In this document: one piece after another, positions 8,833 to 17,010 of the stretch | How positions within the stretch are numbered: position 1 is the first letter of the stretch | How the letters are laid out: every line of letters starts with the position of its first letter | Origin: Chitinophaga niabensis | GTDB taxonomy: Bacteria > Bacteroidota > Bacteroidia > Chitinophagales > Chitinophagaceae | Length of the DNA stretch: 64,000 nucleotides | Assembly: GCF_039545795.1 (NCBI RefSeq) | Contig: NZ_CP154260.1 | Location: 4,903,001 to 4,967,000, forward strand | Direction of reading: 5' to 3' | Program-made: the position numbers and the translations under genes | The notes under the pieces: generated by a model | Seen by the model: only the letters and a program-made list of their open reading frames with translations | Told to the model about the DNA's origin: nothing | Databases searched by the model: none

Positions 8833-10036
8833 ATTTACTGATCACGAGTGATGCATTATTCCCACCGAAACCAAAAGAGTTGGAGATCACATTGTTCACG
8901 GGATAGTTTTCCAGCAATTGTGTTTCAGGTGTAATGTTCAGTTCTTCCATCTTCTGGGAGAAATGAAGATTCGGAAAGATCAACGCTTCCCTGATGGCGA
9001 GTACGCCAAAAATAGCTTCTATAGCGCCTGCGGCGGCTAAGGTATGTCCGGTGAATGCTTTGGTGGAACTGAATTTAGGCACCTGTGTACCAAATAAACG
9101 CTCCAGGGCAATCCCTTCTGAGATATCATTGTTTAAAGTAGCGGTGCCGTGTACATTCACATACTGCACATCTGCCGTACTTCTGCCACTCATCTTCAAC
9201 GCATTCTTCATGGCTTCATATGCGCCATCTCCTTCCGGAGAAGGAGCTGTGGGATGAAAAGCTTCGTTGGTATTATTCCAGCCACTCAGTTCTGCCAGCA
9301 CCTGTGCCTTACGTTCTTTCACCAGCGATTCACTTTCCAGTACAAGGTAAGCGGCGCCCTCTCCCAGGTTCAGCCCATTACGCTGCTGATCAAAGGGGCG
9401 GCAGAATTGCTTATCGATGTTCTTGAGGGAATTAAAACCGTTCATGGTGAAACGGGTGAGTGCTTCCGTGCCACCACAGATGGCACGTTGCACCAGGCCC
9501 TGCTGAATGAGGCGTGCGCCGTACATCAGGGCATTGGCAGAAGAAGAACAGGCTGTGCTGATAGTGGTTACATATTCATCGATACCAACAGCATCTGCGA
9601 TGCGTTGTGTGCAATCGGCACAGTCCAGCGTATCTATGTATTTGAGGAAGTCTCCTTCTTTGTTGGGGTCCAGGATATCGAAATATACTTTCTCCGTATC
9701 ACACATGCCGCCCACCGTGGAGGCATTGATGAAGGCTGTGGGTAATTCCCGTGCATCCTTTATACCGGCAGATTGCAGGGCTTCCTGTATGGCCACCAGG
9801 CCTAAGAGGGTAGTACGGGTGTAACCGGGAGTATCCTGCACACCGGCCATAGCGGCCAGTGTTGGCGTATCTGCCCTTACTTCTCCAACAGGCAGTACAT
9901 CCTTATGAATGGTATCGATATGACGGGTGTATCCCAATCCGCTCTTCTGCTCACGCAGATGATGGAGATTTTCCTGCACATTGTTACCAATGGCAGAGAT
10001 TATACCTACACCGGTTATAAACACACGTTCTGCCAT
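8822..10036 (-). CDS. Beta-ketoacyl-ACP synthase (KAS II type)
   Basis: Condenses acyl chains with malonyl-ACP. The 404 aa have the full catalytic set: C163 in ISTACSSSANAL, H296 in YVNVHGTATLNN and H331 in KAFTGHTLAAAGAIE, plus the C-terminal NSFGFGGNNAS motif. It begins 7 nt after the acyl carrier protein stop and overlaps the cysteine-less partner, so ACP-KS-CLF are translated as a unit. This set sits within the dar block and probably builds or modifies the fatty acyl chain used for the resorcinol. A role in primary fatty acid synthesis is less likely given these neighbours. Confidence 0.93.
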   Translation of the reverse strand: MAERVFITGVGIISAIGNNVQENLHHLREQKSGLGYTRHIDTIHKDVLPVGEVRADTPTLAAMAGVQDTPGYTRTTLLGLVAIQEALQSAGIKDARELPTAFINASTVGGMCDTEKVYFDILDPNKEGDFLKYIDTLDCADCTQRIADAVGIDEYVTTISTACSSSANALMYGARLIQQGLVQRAICGGTEALTRFTMNGFNSLKNIDKQFCRPFDQQRNGLNLGEGAAYLVLESESLVKERKAQVLAELSGWNNTNEAFHPTAPSPEGDGAYEAMKNALKMSGRSTADVQYVNVHGTATLNNDISEGIALERLFGTQVPKFSSTKAFTGHTLAAAGAIEAIFGVLAIREALIFPNLHFSQKMEELNITPETQLLENYPVNNVISNSFGFGGNNASLVISKYEG

Positions 10037-10043
10037 GCCTTCG

Positions 10044-10301
10044 TTAAGCTGGTTGTTTGCTCTGGATAAACTCAGCCATGCTTTGTACAGACTGCAAAAT
10101 TTTGCGCCCTTCGCGGGGATCTTCTACTTTGATCTTGTATTGCCTTTCCAGCAACACCATCAATTCCAGTGAATCGATACTGTCCAATCCCAATCCTTCG
10201 CCGAACAATGCAGCATTGTCGTCAATATCTTCAGGGCGGGTGTCCTGCAGGTTCAGAGCTTCAATGATCTGCTGTTTCAATTTCAGTTTTAACGCTTCCA
10301 T
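10044..10301 (-). CDS. Acyl carrier protein
   Basis: An 85-aa acidic four-helix carrier protein. The phosphopantetheine site is S41 in GLGLDSIDSLEL. I set the start at the ATG 10301 (MEALKLKLKQQ); a longer frame begins inside the permease gene and adds 38 residues that no ACP has. It is encoded between an ABC-2 permease and the ketosynthase pair and most likely carries the chain made by these enzymes. It is a dedicated secondary-metabolite ACP by context rather than the housekeeping one, because no fab genes adjoin. Confidence 0.93.
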   Translation of the reverse strand: MEALKLKLKQQIIEALNLQDTRPEDIDDNAALFGEGLGLDSIDSLELMVLLERQYKIKVEDPREGRKILQSVQSMAEFIQSKQPA

Positions 10302-10387
10302 AATGTTGTAGGTTTCACGCTCGTGGCGCCTCTCCAAGGGAGTAAAATTAATTGTTTTACCTGTGTTAAGAAAATGTTTATTCTCTG

Positions 10388-11680
10388 TTAATTGATCCTT
10401 CTCTGTTCCACCCATGCCGCAATTCCCAGCATCACCAGGCCACAGGCCAGTAAACGGGTAATGTCCTGCAAGATGAACTTTATATCTCCATTCCTTAAAT
10501 AAACATCATTTATCGCATCCAGGCCCCAGCTCAAAGGAGATAACCTTCCTATGGTCTGGATCTTCTCCGGCATGATCTCCAGTGGTATCCAGATGCCGCC
10601 GATGGCGCTCAGGATCACAATGGAAATAGCACCAAAGTTCAGTGCCTGGTTGGGTGTTTTAAATATCGTACCGATCAGAATGCCATATGCCGTAGCTGTA
10701 ATGCTGATACTTAAAGCTGTTATGAATCCTGCCCAATGGTCCACTCCCAGTTGCAATGCCGGGAGGCCCAGCAGTGGCATACCGTAAATGCCCACGGCAA
10801 TCATCAGGTAGAATTGTATTACGCAGATGCCCACAAAGAACAGGAGTTTGCCGGAGAGGATAGAAAGATAATTACCGGGAATGAGTTTCATCCTCACCAG
10901 GCTGCCGTCTTCCCTTTCGCGGATCATGTTACCTGCAATGGGGATCACAATGAAGAACATGGCGAAGATGCTCCATGCCGGTACATTGTGCTGCACGGAA
11001 TTGGAGATCACATCTATCTCCTGGTTTTTGCCCAGGTTGGTTTCCTGCAAGCCTACTGCTTTAAGTTTGATGGCAGGGAAGGTATCTGTTGCCGTACTGT
11101 CCTTACTCCTCAATTGCATCTGGATGCGTTCCAGCAGCAGGTCTGTTTGTACCTGCGTGAGAAAATTATCCAGGGCCTGGCGGATAGCGCTTTTGAATGC
11201 TTTCTTGGCTGCGGGGTCGAAGTAAAGTTGTACTGCCAGTGAATCTGAGGCGATGGCCTTTACCGGCAGCTGTGCCGGAATGCCCATTCTTTTGGAGATA
11301 TCGTTCACTATCTTATTGGCATTGCTGACAATCTCTGCCGTGCTGCCTTTGGGGATAACGATGCTGATCTTATAATGCCCTTCTCCTATTAATGTTTTAG
11401 CTGTTGCTTCACTTACAGGCTGGTTATTTAATGAATCTATCACATTAAATTGCCCGCTGCTACCCAAGCCTTCCCTGATGTAACGCCCCAGCCTGCCATG
11501 ATCGTTATCCACGGTGAGGATATCGAACTTCACTTCCTGGTAATCTTTAAATGGCGCATCCTGTATAAGGGCCATTACCGTGATGAGGATCAGGGGCATT
11601 GCAAAGAGCAATGCCAGTCCCGCTTTATCCCTCAGGAGCAGCAGCCATTCTTTTCGTATTGTTGCAATGAGCCTTAACAT
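10388..11680 (-). CDS. ABC-2 type transporter permease
   Basis: A 430-aa membrane subunit. The N-terminal transmembrane helix (LLLLRDKAGLALLFAMPLILITVM) is followed by an extracytoplasmic loop of about 200 aa. Five further helices follow, starting at AWSIFAMFFIVIPIAGNMIREREDGSLVR, which carries the signature coupling region of ABC-2 permeases, and ending ITRLLACGLVMLGIAAWV. It starts 6 nt after its ATPase. This topology is typical of exporters of lipids, drugs and polyketides. By context it probably exports the dialkylresorcinol or an intermediate, which is inference. Confidence 0.92.
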   Translation of the reverse strand: MLRLIATIRKEWLLLLRDKAGLALLFAMPLILITVMALIQDAPFKDYQEVKFDILTVDNDHGRLGRYIREGLGSSGQFNVIDSLNNQPVSEATAKTLIGEGHYKISIVIPKGSTAEIVSNANKIVNDISKRMGIPAQLPVKAIASDSLAVQLYFDPAAKKAFKSAIRQALDNFLTQVQTDLLLERIQMQLRSKDSTATDTFPAIKLKAVGLQETNLGKNQEIDVISNSVQHNVPAWSIFAMFFIVIPIAGNMIREREDGSLVRMKLIPGNYLSILSGKLLFFVGICVIQFYLMIAVGIYGMPLLGLPALQLGVDHWAGFITALSISITATAYGILIGTIFKTPNQALNFGAISIVILSAIGGIWIPLEIMPEKIQTIGRLSPLSWGLDAINDVYLRNGDIKFILQDITRLLACGLVMLGIAAWVEQRRIN

Positions 11681-11686
11681 GTTTTT

Positions 11687-12433
11687 TTAATCTCTAACTG
11701 CGTGCCCTGTATAATGTAAAAACACATCTTCGAGGTTCCTGCATTCCGGATGCTGTTTGATCAGGTCTATCGGATTACCCTGTACCACCAGCTTTCCTTC
11801 ATCAATAATTGCTACGTCTTCGCAGATCTGCTGTGCTTCGTCCAGTAAATGAGAAGTATATACTACGCTATTCCCTTTCTGATTATATTCTTTTAAGAAT
11901 TGGAGGATCATGCTGCGTGATTGCACATCCACACCCGCTGTAGGTTCATCCAGGATGAGCAGGCGGGGTTCGTGTAAGATAGCCGCAATGATATTCGTGC
12001 GCCTTTTCATACCGCCTGAAAACTTGCCTACTTCTTTATTCGCTGCTTTTTCCAGCCCGAATATTTCCAGGTGATGATCTACTTTTTGCTTCAGGGCTTT
12101 GCCTTTAAAACCGTAGAGGTTGCCGAAGTAGCAGAGGTTCTCTTTTGCTGTAAGCTGCGGGAACAATGCTATCTGCTGCGGCACAATGCCAATGAGGCGT
12201 TTGATGGCTTCACGGCGGGATGCATCCTGTGTGATATCAAAGATCTTCACAGTGCCGCTGCCTGCTTTTACCAGTCCGCATAAAATAGAGATAGTAGTGG
12301 TTTTACCGGCACCGTTGGGGCCCAGCAAACCTACGATCTTTCCTTCCGGGAAGGAGAAGCTCAGCCCTTCCAGGCTGGGCGTTAATGCTCCTGCGTAAGT
12401 TTTATGCAGATCCTTTACGGCTATGCTCATCAT
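11687..12433 (-). CDS. ABC transporter ATP-binding protein
   Basis: A 248-aa ATPase partner of the adjacent ABC-2 permease. Walker A GLLGPNGAGKTTTI, Q-loop IVPQQIALFPQLTAKENL, signature GKFSGGMKRR, Walker B LLILDEPTAGVD and the switch histidine in YTSHLLDEAQ are all intact. The start ATG at 12433 overlaps the stop of the BtrH-like gene as ATGA, so translation is coupled. The family (CcmA/NatA-like) drives export across the inner membrane. Confidence 0.94.
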   Translation of the reverse strand: MMSIAVKDLHKTYAGALTPSLEGLSFSFPEGKIVGLLGPNGAGKTTTISILCGLVKAGSGTVKIFDITQDASRREAIKRLIGIVPQQIALFPQLTAKENLCYFGNLYGFKGKALKQKVDHHLEIFGLEKAANKEVGKFSGGMKRRTNIIAAILHEPRLLILDEPTAGVDVQSRSMILQFLKEYNQKGNSVVYTSHLLDEAQQICEDVAIIDEGKLVVQGNPIDLIKQHPECRNLEDVFLHYTGHAVRD

Positions 12434-13428
12434 ATCTTCACTTTTGATAAACGGCGGAAGATCTTTTCTTCCTCGTCTGCAATATGCAGCAGCATATCTC
12501 CCAGTTCATTATATGGACTGTTATCCACCACACGGGCTTTACACACGCGGCCGGCAGCAAATGCAAAGTTGCGCCAGAGGTCACCTACCAGTGTAAGGTC
12601 TTTTCCGATAGTGATCAGTTCTTCATTCTTCAATAAAGTACCGGCTTCCTGTAAGAAAGCGGCATACATGAAACGGAAGCCTGCACCGCCGGTACCAATT
12701 TCTTCCTGCATGCGGATGATATTGCCGAGGTACAATGCTGCGCGTCTTTCTCCCTGTTTTTCAGGATATTGTTTTACACGTTTGGCGAGATAGCGGATGC
12801 CTTTTATGCCGAATTGCGGCATGGGCACCTTCAACATAAAATAACAGGCCTGTTTGATGCCTGCTTTAATGGGCCCTGTGAAATCAACGTTCTGGGGAAC
12901 GCTTACGGGATAGTACATTTTGCCTTTAGGTTCCGGGAACCCTTTTGCAAAACGGGCCTGTGCAAGGCTACCGGGGTCTATTTTCGTAACAGTGTCCATT
13001 ACAGGGTCGCTCACCAGGTAATCACTTCCTTCTTTACCGAACACCACCAGGTTGTGTGCATTGAAGTGGAACCTGTAGGATGCGGGGAAGTAAGGCAGAT
13101 AGTACACGCTGGATTGCATGCCTACCGGAATTCCTTTCCCGATCACTTCATCCAGCGCCGTTTGTGCTTTTTCCGGCGTGCTGAATTTACGGGATTCCAT
13201 TTTCACGCCGAGGCGTTTGCAAACCCTGGAAAAAATAGCGCCGGGCCAGATGCGGTAAGTGGTGCCGGGTACCCCGTTCACTTTCACAAAAGGAAGATGG
13301 CCGAAGAAAATGCCTGCGCCTATGCCGAATGCCATGGGCTCGCTGATCTTCAAACCATAATGGCGGAACAAGTTAGAAACTACGCCGCTTTCGCAATGAG
13401 CTGTTTGTACGTGATTGAACGCTGTCAT
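12430..13428 (-). CDS. BtrH N-terminal domain protein (candidate acyl transferase)
   Basis: A 332-aa protein of the butirosin-biosynthesis BtrH type (BtrH_N with a DUF4872-like C-terminus). BtrH enzymes have a papain-like fold and move an acyl group from an acyl carrier protein to an acceptor. The sequence supports a cysteine-protease-like triad: C12 in AHCESGVVSNL, H125 in HFNAHNLVVFG and D141 in YLVSDPVMD. In this block, with ACP and ketosynthases, it could transfer the finished chain or acylate the resorcinol, as BtrH-like proteins occur in flexirubin-type clusters. The exact donor and acceptor cannot be read from sequence. It overlaps the ATPase gene by 4 nt and follows the unknown gene by 9 nt. 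Confidence 0.85.
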   Translation of the reverse strand: MTAFNHVQTAHCESGVVSNLFRHYGLKISEPMAFGIGAGIFFGHLPFVKVNGVPGTTYRIWPGAIFSRVCKRLGVKMESRKFSTPEKAQTALDEVIGKGIPVGMQSSVYYLPYFPASYRFHFNAHNLVVFGKEGSDYLVSDPVMDTVTKIDPGSLAQARFAKGFPEPKGKMYYPVSVPQNVDFTGPIKAGIKQACYFMLKVPMPQFGIKGIRYLAKRVKQYPEKQGERRAALYLGNIIRMQEEIGTGGAGFRFMYAAFLQEAGTLLKNEELITIGKDLTLVGDLWRNFAFAAGRVCKARVVDNSPYNELGDMLLHIADEEEKIFRRLSKVKI

Positions 13429-13437
13429 GAAAGTTTT

Positions 13438-13863
13438 TTATTGGGGTCGTTGGAATGGCAACAATTCACCCTTTTGTAATACCTCTGCAGGAATGGAAAA
13501 GATGGCTGCATATTTTGCGATCATGGCGGCACTCAGCTTTTTAAATACGGCAGGTTTCATATGCCGTTTTACCTGCCAGCCGAACTTACCGGCTTTACTG
13601 GCCAGCAAAGGCAGATCCAGCAAAGTTCTTTCCATATAGTATGCAATAGGACTTTTCTGCCCGGCCAATACCTGCTCCCTGGTTTCATTCACACGGTGCT
13701 CTACTTCTTCCCAGGCCTGCCCCAGTGCTACATTTTCCGGTTCCCAGCCTACGCTGGTCACAGGTTCTTTGTATTCACCGGATTGATCTACTGCATAAAA
13801 AAGTTGTTTAAAGGTGCCTTTGTGCAGGTTGTCGCCATCCTGCGGAACTTCTTCTTTTTTCAT
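13438..13863 (-). CDS. Hypothetical protein of the dar block
   Basis: A 141-aa soluble protein with no signal peptide or obvious motif. The N-terminus is MKKEEVPQDGDNLHKGTFKQ, followed by a tryptophan and glutamate-rich segment (SVGWEPENVALGQAWEEVEHRV) and a basic C-terminal half (GKFGWQVKRHMKPAVFKKL). I do not recognise a family. It lies 9 nt before the BtrH-like gene and begins the lower part of the block, after a strong intercistronic hairpin. Conserved placement next to BtrH would suggest a chaperone or accessory role, but that is untested. Confidence 0.75.
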   Translation of the reverse strand: MKKEEVPQDGDNLHKGTFKQLFYAVDQSGEYKEPVTSVGWEPENVALGQAWEEVEHRVNETREQVLAGQKSPIAYYMERTLLDLPLLASKAGKFGWQVKRHMKPAVFKKLSAAMIAKYAAIFSIPAEVLQKGELLPFQRPQ

Positions 13864-13889
13864 TGTTGCAGTTTTGAAGGATATTACTG

Positions 13890-13930
13890 AAATGCAGCAG
13901 GAGCCCTTAATTCCGGCCCCTGCTGCATTT
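13890..13930 (-). terminator. Intercistronic hairpin after darB
   Basis: Arm 13890-13905 pairs with 13915-13930 (AAATGCAGCAGG is the outer part) with a single mismatch and a 9-nt loop. On the minus strand it follows the darB stop by about 25 nt and is not followed by a good T run. It may therefore act as an mRNA stabiliser or partial terminator that sets a different level for darA-darB than for the genes below. Confidence 0.7.
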
Positions 13931-13954
13931 TATATTGTGCTCGTAATGAATTTC

Positions 13955-15091
13955 CTATACTACGGTAATGTGTGCGTATGCATAAGAGAACCTTGCGCTC
14001 TCCGGCACCATCATCACAATCTTATCACCTTTCTTCAACAGGTCCTGGTTGAGCAGTTCTTCCAGCATAAAATAAGGAGAAGCAGTACCAACATTTCCTA
14101 CGCGGGTGAGGTTGGTGAACCATTTTTCCTGTGGAATGTGTACACCCAGCCTTGCAATCTCTTCATCTATCTTAAAGCGGAAATATTCAGAAGAAAGGTG
14201 CGGCAGGAAATAAGTGAGTTCATCAATATTGATGTTGTATTTCTCCACCAGGTCCTTCCACATCTGTGAACCGGAAGGAACAATGTTTTTGCCGAGCAGG
14301 CGGGTATCCTGTTTGAAGGAAAATACGCTGTTGGCAGCCCACTCTTCAGGGGTCATATCTGTCCATCCTTTCGTAGAACCGTCACCGTTTTTAATGGCAC
14401 CGGCATACATGCAGGTGTCCAGTTCGTTGGCATATGATGCGATCTCTACCCAATCCACGCGGAGCGAGAGGCCTTCTTCGTTAGGTTTATCCTGGAAGAG
14501 GGCCGCGCTGGCGCCATCGGAGAGCATCCATCTTAAAAAGTCTTTTTCGAAAGCGATGATCGGGTTCTCAGCAAGGCTTTTCAGGTTTTCGGTTTCCGGT
14601 TCAAATTTCTGTGACAGCATCCAGCTGGAGAATTTTTCGGAGCCGGTACTTACGGCATTGCTGGTGTTTCCGCATTTAATAGACATGAACGCATACTTGA
14701 AAGCCTGCATACCTGCAGCACAGGCGCCGGTTGCGGCGATCAGCTCTACGGGCTGGCATTTCAGTATACCATGTACCATTGCGGCATGGTTGGGCAACAA
14801 TTGATCGGGAGAGGTAGTACCGCAAGCTAACAGCTGCAGCTTGCTGATCGGATACTTTTCATCAAACAGGTTCCGTACTGCTTCAGCAGTCATCTCTGCA
14901 TTGGAATGGGTAGTTTTTCCTTGTTTATCCAATGCATAGTAGCGTGTTTTGATCTTGTTGTTTCCCAAGATCATCGTCCTGGCCCGGGACGGCTTTCCGT
15001 CCACCATTCCGAGGATGCTTTCCATTTCATCATTCCCTACTGGCTCGTTCGGCAAAAATTTGGAGAGCCTCGTAATATATACTTCTTTCAT
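13955..15091 (-). CDS. darB: Beta-ketoacyl-ACP synthase III family, DarB-type
   Basis: A 378-aa KASIII-fold enzyme with the complete triad: C124 in AATGACAAGMQAF, H298 in YFLPHLSSEYF and N333 in RVGNVGTASPYF. In the characterised dialkylresorcinol pathway DarB makes the beta-ketoacyl intermediate that DarA condenses and cyclises. The gene directly follows the DarA-like gene on the same strand (88 nt gap), which is what makes the DarB call stronger than a generic FabH. Housekeeping FabH proteins are about 330 aa; the longer product fits the DarB branch. Assignment rests on family resemblance and context. Confidence 0.85.
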   Translation of the reverse strand: MKEVYITRLSKFLPNEPVGNDEMESILGMVDGKPSRARTMILGNNKIKTRYYALDKQGKTTHSNAEMTAEAVRNLFDEKYPISKLQLLACGTTSPDQLLPNHAAMVHGILKCQPVELIAATGACAAGMQAFKYAFMSIKCGNTSNAVSTGSEKFSSWMLSQKFEPETENLKSLAENPIIAFEKDFLRWMLSDGASAALFQDKPNEEGLSLRVDWVEIASYANELDTCMYAGAIKNGDGSTKGWTDMTPEEWAANSVFSFKQDTRLLGKNIVPSGSQMWKDLVEKYNINIDELTYFLPHLSSEYFRFKIDEEIARLGVHIPQEKWFTNLTRVGNVGTASPYFMLEELLNQDLLKKGDKIVMMVPESARFSYAYAHITVV

Positions 15092-15179
15092 GTCAGGATT
15101 TAAAAAAGTTTAAGCGGGCGTAAAGATAAAATTTTGAATGGATAATCGAATATCACACAACATTACAAATCTATGAAGT

Positions 15180-16106
15180 TCATGCTTCCCGGAGACCCAC
15201 TCCTTTATAATATGTAACATCCTCTGCCAGTTGCTTCTTTTGCAGTAACAGTTTTAACCAGGAGGCAATGGTTGTAAAAGGAGACAATACAGGAATGGCC
15301 ACCAGCAAGATGGTCCTGTACATGGAAACGCGCCCCTGCCTTCCTGCGTCACCCGGGCCGCCTTTTTCGCTGATATAATTTGCCCAGAACCGGAAAGGTT
15401 TTACCCCTCTGAATTCCAGTACCACCAGGCTTGGTTTTAACTCAACGCTTTCCAGCGCCAGTAATTGTGTATGCAGCTGGTCATAATTATGCTGCTCCAG
15501 CGCCTGCAGGATGGGACCTGCAAACTTACCGGACTCCGTAATCTCTTTTTCCTGTACACCTGCGGGCGGAAATAAAAAGAAAGCCTCTTTTTTCCCTTTG
15601 GTGGCCCAGCGGATGATGGTGATCAGGGATACCAGGTTGGGGTTTTTATCCACCAGCACGATATTCCCTACCAGTTTGGCTGCTGCCTGCTGCAGGTACC
15701 GTTTGGTTTTCTCCTGTGCATTGATCCACATATTCCGGCAACCGAGCAGGGTGATCACGGGTTTGCCTTTCAGCAAACGTTTACCTTCCTCACTTTGCAA
15801 AAATGCTGCCACCGGTTGGGATGGTGATAAGAACCATGGCTGATATGCCAGGATCACCAGATCAAAATGCGCATTCGGGTCCACTTTCAGTGGCATAATA
15901 TGACGCGGTTTTGCCAGCACTGTTTCAGGCATGGCATCAAAGAACTCCTGTTTGGACCAGGGAAAGGGAAATGGCTGAATAGGTACCAGTTCCTCGAACA
16001 CAATATCTGCCTTGCCCTGCAAAGGTGCTGTCACATGATCAATAATTCTCCGCAGCTGACCGGTTTGGGTGAAATACACCACTAATATCTTAGGTTTTTG
16101 CGTCAT
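15180..16106 (-). CDS. darA: Dialkylresorcinol condensing enzyme, DarA-type
   Basis: A 308-aa protein with a flavodoxin-like first half: KILVVYFTQTGQLRRIIDHV is the phosphate-loop region, then FDLVILAYQPWFLSPSQPV and VITLLGCRNMWINAQEKT. The C-terminal half is specific to the DarA group and ends with a hydrophobic amphipathic stretch (ILLVAIPVLSPFTTIASWLKLLL) that may bind the membrane. DarA condenses two beta-ketoacyl units to a 2,5-dialkylcyclohexane-1,3-dione, which is aromatised to the dialkylresorcinol of flexirubin-type pigments. I used the ATG at 16106; the longer version would need a TTG. It is the first gene of the minus-strand block. Confidence 0.83.
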   Translation of the reverse strand: MTQKPKILVVYFTQTGQLRRIIDHVTAPLQGKADIVFEELVPIQPFPFPWSKQEFFDAMPETVLAKPRHIMPLKVDPNAHFDLVILAYQPWFLSPSQPVAAFLQSEEGKRLLKGKPVITLLGCRNMWINAQEKTKRYLQQAAAKLVGNIVLVDKNPNLVSLITIIRWATKGKKEAFFLFPPAGVQEKEITESGKFAGPILQALEQHNYDQLHTQLLALESVELKPSLVVLEFRGVKPFRFWANYISEKGGPGDAGRQGRVSMYRTILLVAIPVLSPFTTIASWLKLLLQKKQLAEDVTYYKGVGLREA

Positions 16107-16167
16107 AAGTTGGTTCGGAAAGTCTATATAAAAAGCGTGCAAACATACAAAAGATTTCCAATTTGTC

Positions 16168-16881
16168 TTACTGCTTCTTCACGGAGCCGGAACCGATCTT
16201 ATTCACCGTTACGGTAGGATTTCCTTTATAATTAACATCTCCGGAACCTACAATATTGGCTTTCAGGGTACGGCTGGCATGGAGGTCCACATCCCCGCTG
16301 CCGGCAATGTCCAGATCAGCTGTTTCCGTTTTCAGGTCTTCCAGGTGTGCATCTCCGCTTCCGGCCAGGTTTAATTTCAGATCGCGGGTGTCTCCCTTTA
16401 TTTTTAAGTTACCAGATCCGGCAAGGTCGATATTCAATTCCGGCGCAGTGAAACTGGCGTTCAGGTTACCGCTGCCGGAAAGGCTCAGGTGTACCGGAAC
16501 GGGTGTTTCGAAATGGCTCTCAATTTCCAGGTCCCCGGAACCGGAAAGGCTGGCGGCCTCCAGTTGGGCTGTTGTGAGGAAAACCTTCACCTGTTTACGG
16601 GTATTTACACGCACATTTCTTTTGAAACGCACTTCCAGGCGGCCGTTTTCTTCTATCAGCTCTATAAGGGGGAGGATATTGTCTTCCGCCTCTATGGTAG
16701 CATGAGAAGCATTGCCTTTGGTAATATATACATCCATGGAACCGGATGCCTCTACAACAGAGAATTTACTAAGATCATGTTCTTCTTTACTAACGTTGCC
16801 GCTGCCACGCACTTCATCGCAAGACACAAAAGCGGGTGCCAAAAGAAGCATTAATGCAAAATATTTCAAATTCGTAAGCAT
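16168..16881 (-). CDS. Head-GIN domain (DUF2807) lipoprotein
   Basis: A 237-aa lipoprotein: the signal peptide ends LAPAFVSC with lipid-anchored C21. The mature part is one DUF2807 'putative auto-transporter adhesin, head GIN' domain, which forms a right-handed beta solenoid. At least seven glycine turns of the form (A/S/V)GSG(D/N) recur about every 18-22 residues (for example LSGSGDLEIE, LAGSGNLKIK, IAGSGDVDL, VGSGDVNYKG). Widespread in Bacteroidota; the function is unproven and envelope-located. It is divergent from guaA. Confidence 0.9.
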   Translation of the reverse strand: MLTNLKYFALMLLLAPAFVSCDEVRGSGNVSKEEHDLSKFSVVEASGSMDVYITKGNASHATIEAEDNILPLIELIEENGRLEVRFKRNVRVNTRKQVKVFLTTAQLEAASLSGSGDLEIESHFETPVPVHLSLSGSGNLNASFTAPELNIDLAGSGNLKIKGDTRDLKLNLAGSGDAHLEDLKTETADLDIAGSGDVDLHASRTLKANIVGSGDVNYKGNPTVTVNKIGSGSVKKQ

Positions 16882-17010
16882 AACCTGGGTTTAAGGGTTT
16901 GGGACTAGATGCCGAAATTTACAAAGAATTCCGCGTTCCGCATGCATTTCACATCATTGTCCCCAATTCGGGAAAAGCAAAATCCGAAATTCCACTATCT
17001 TTGCCGCACC

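Noticed and set aside
10302..10415. N-terminal extension of the acyl carrier protein
   Set aside because: It overlaps the permease gene and adds 38 residues not seen in carrier proteins; the ATG at 10301 gives a normal ACP.
15092..15179. Separate promoter for darB
   Set aside because: TATCTTTA resembles the -7 box on the minus strand, but TTTG is 37 nt away, too far for the consensus spacing.
16909..17010. N-terminal extension of GMP synthase
   Set aside because: GuaA begins at [13 protein letters not shown]; the extra residues are non-conserved and carry the -7 promoter element.
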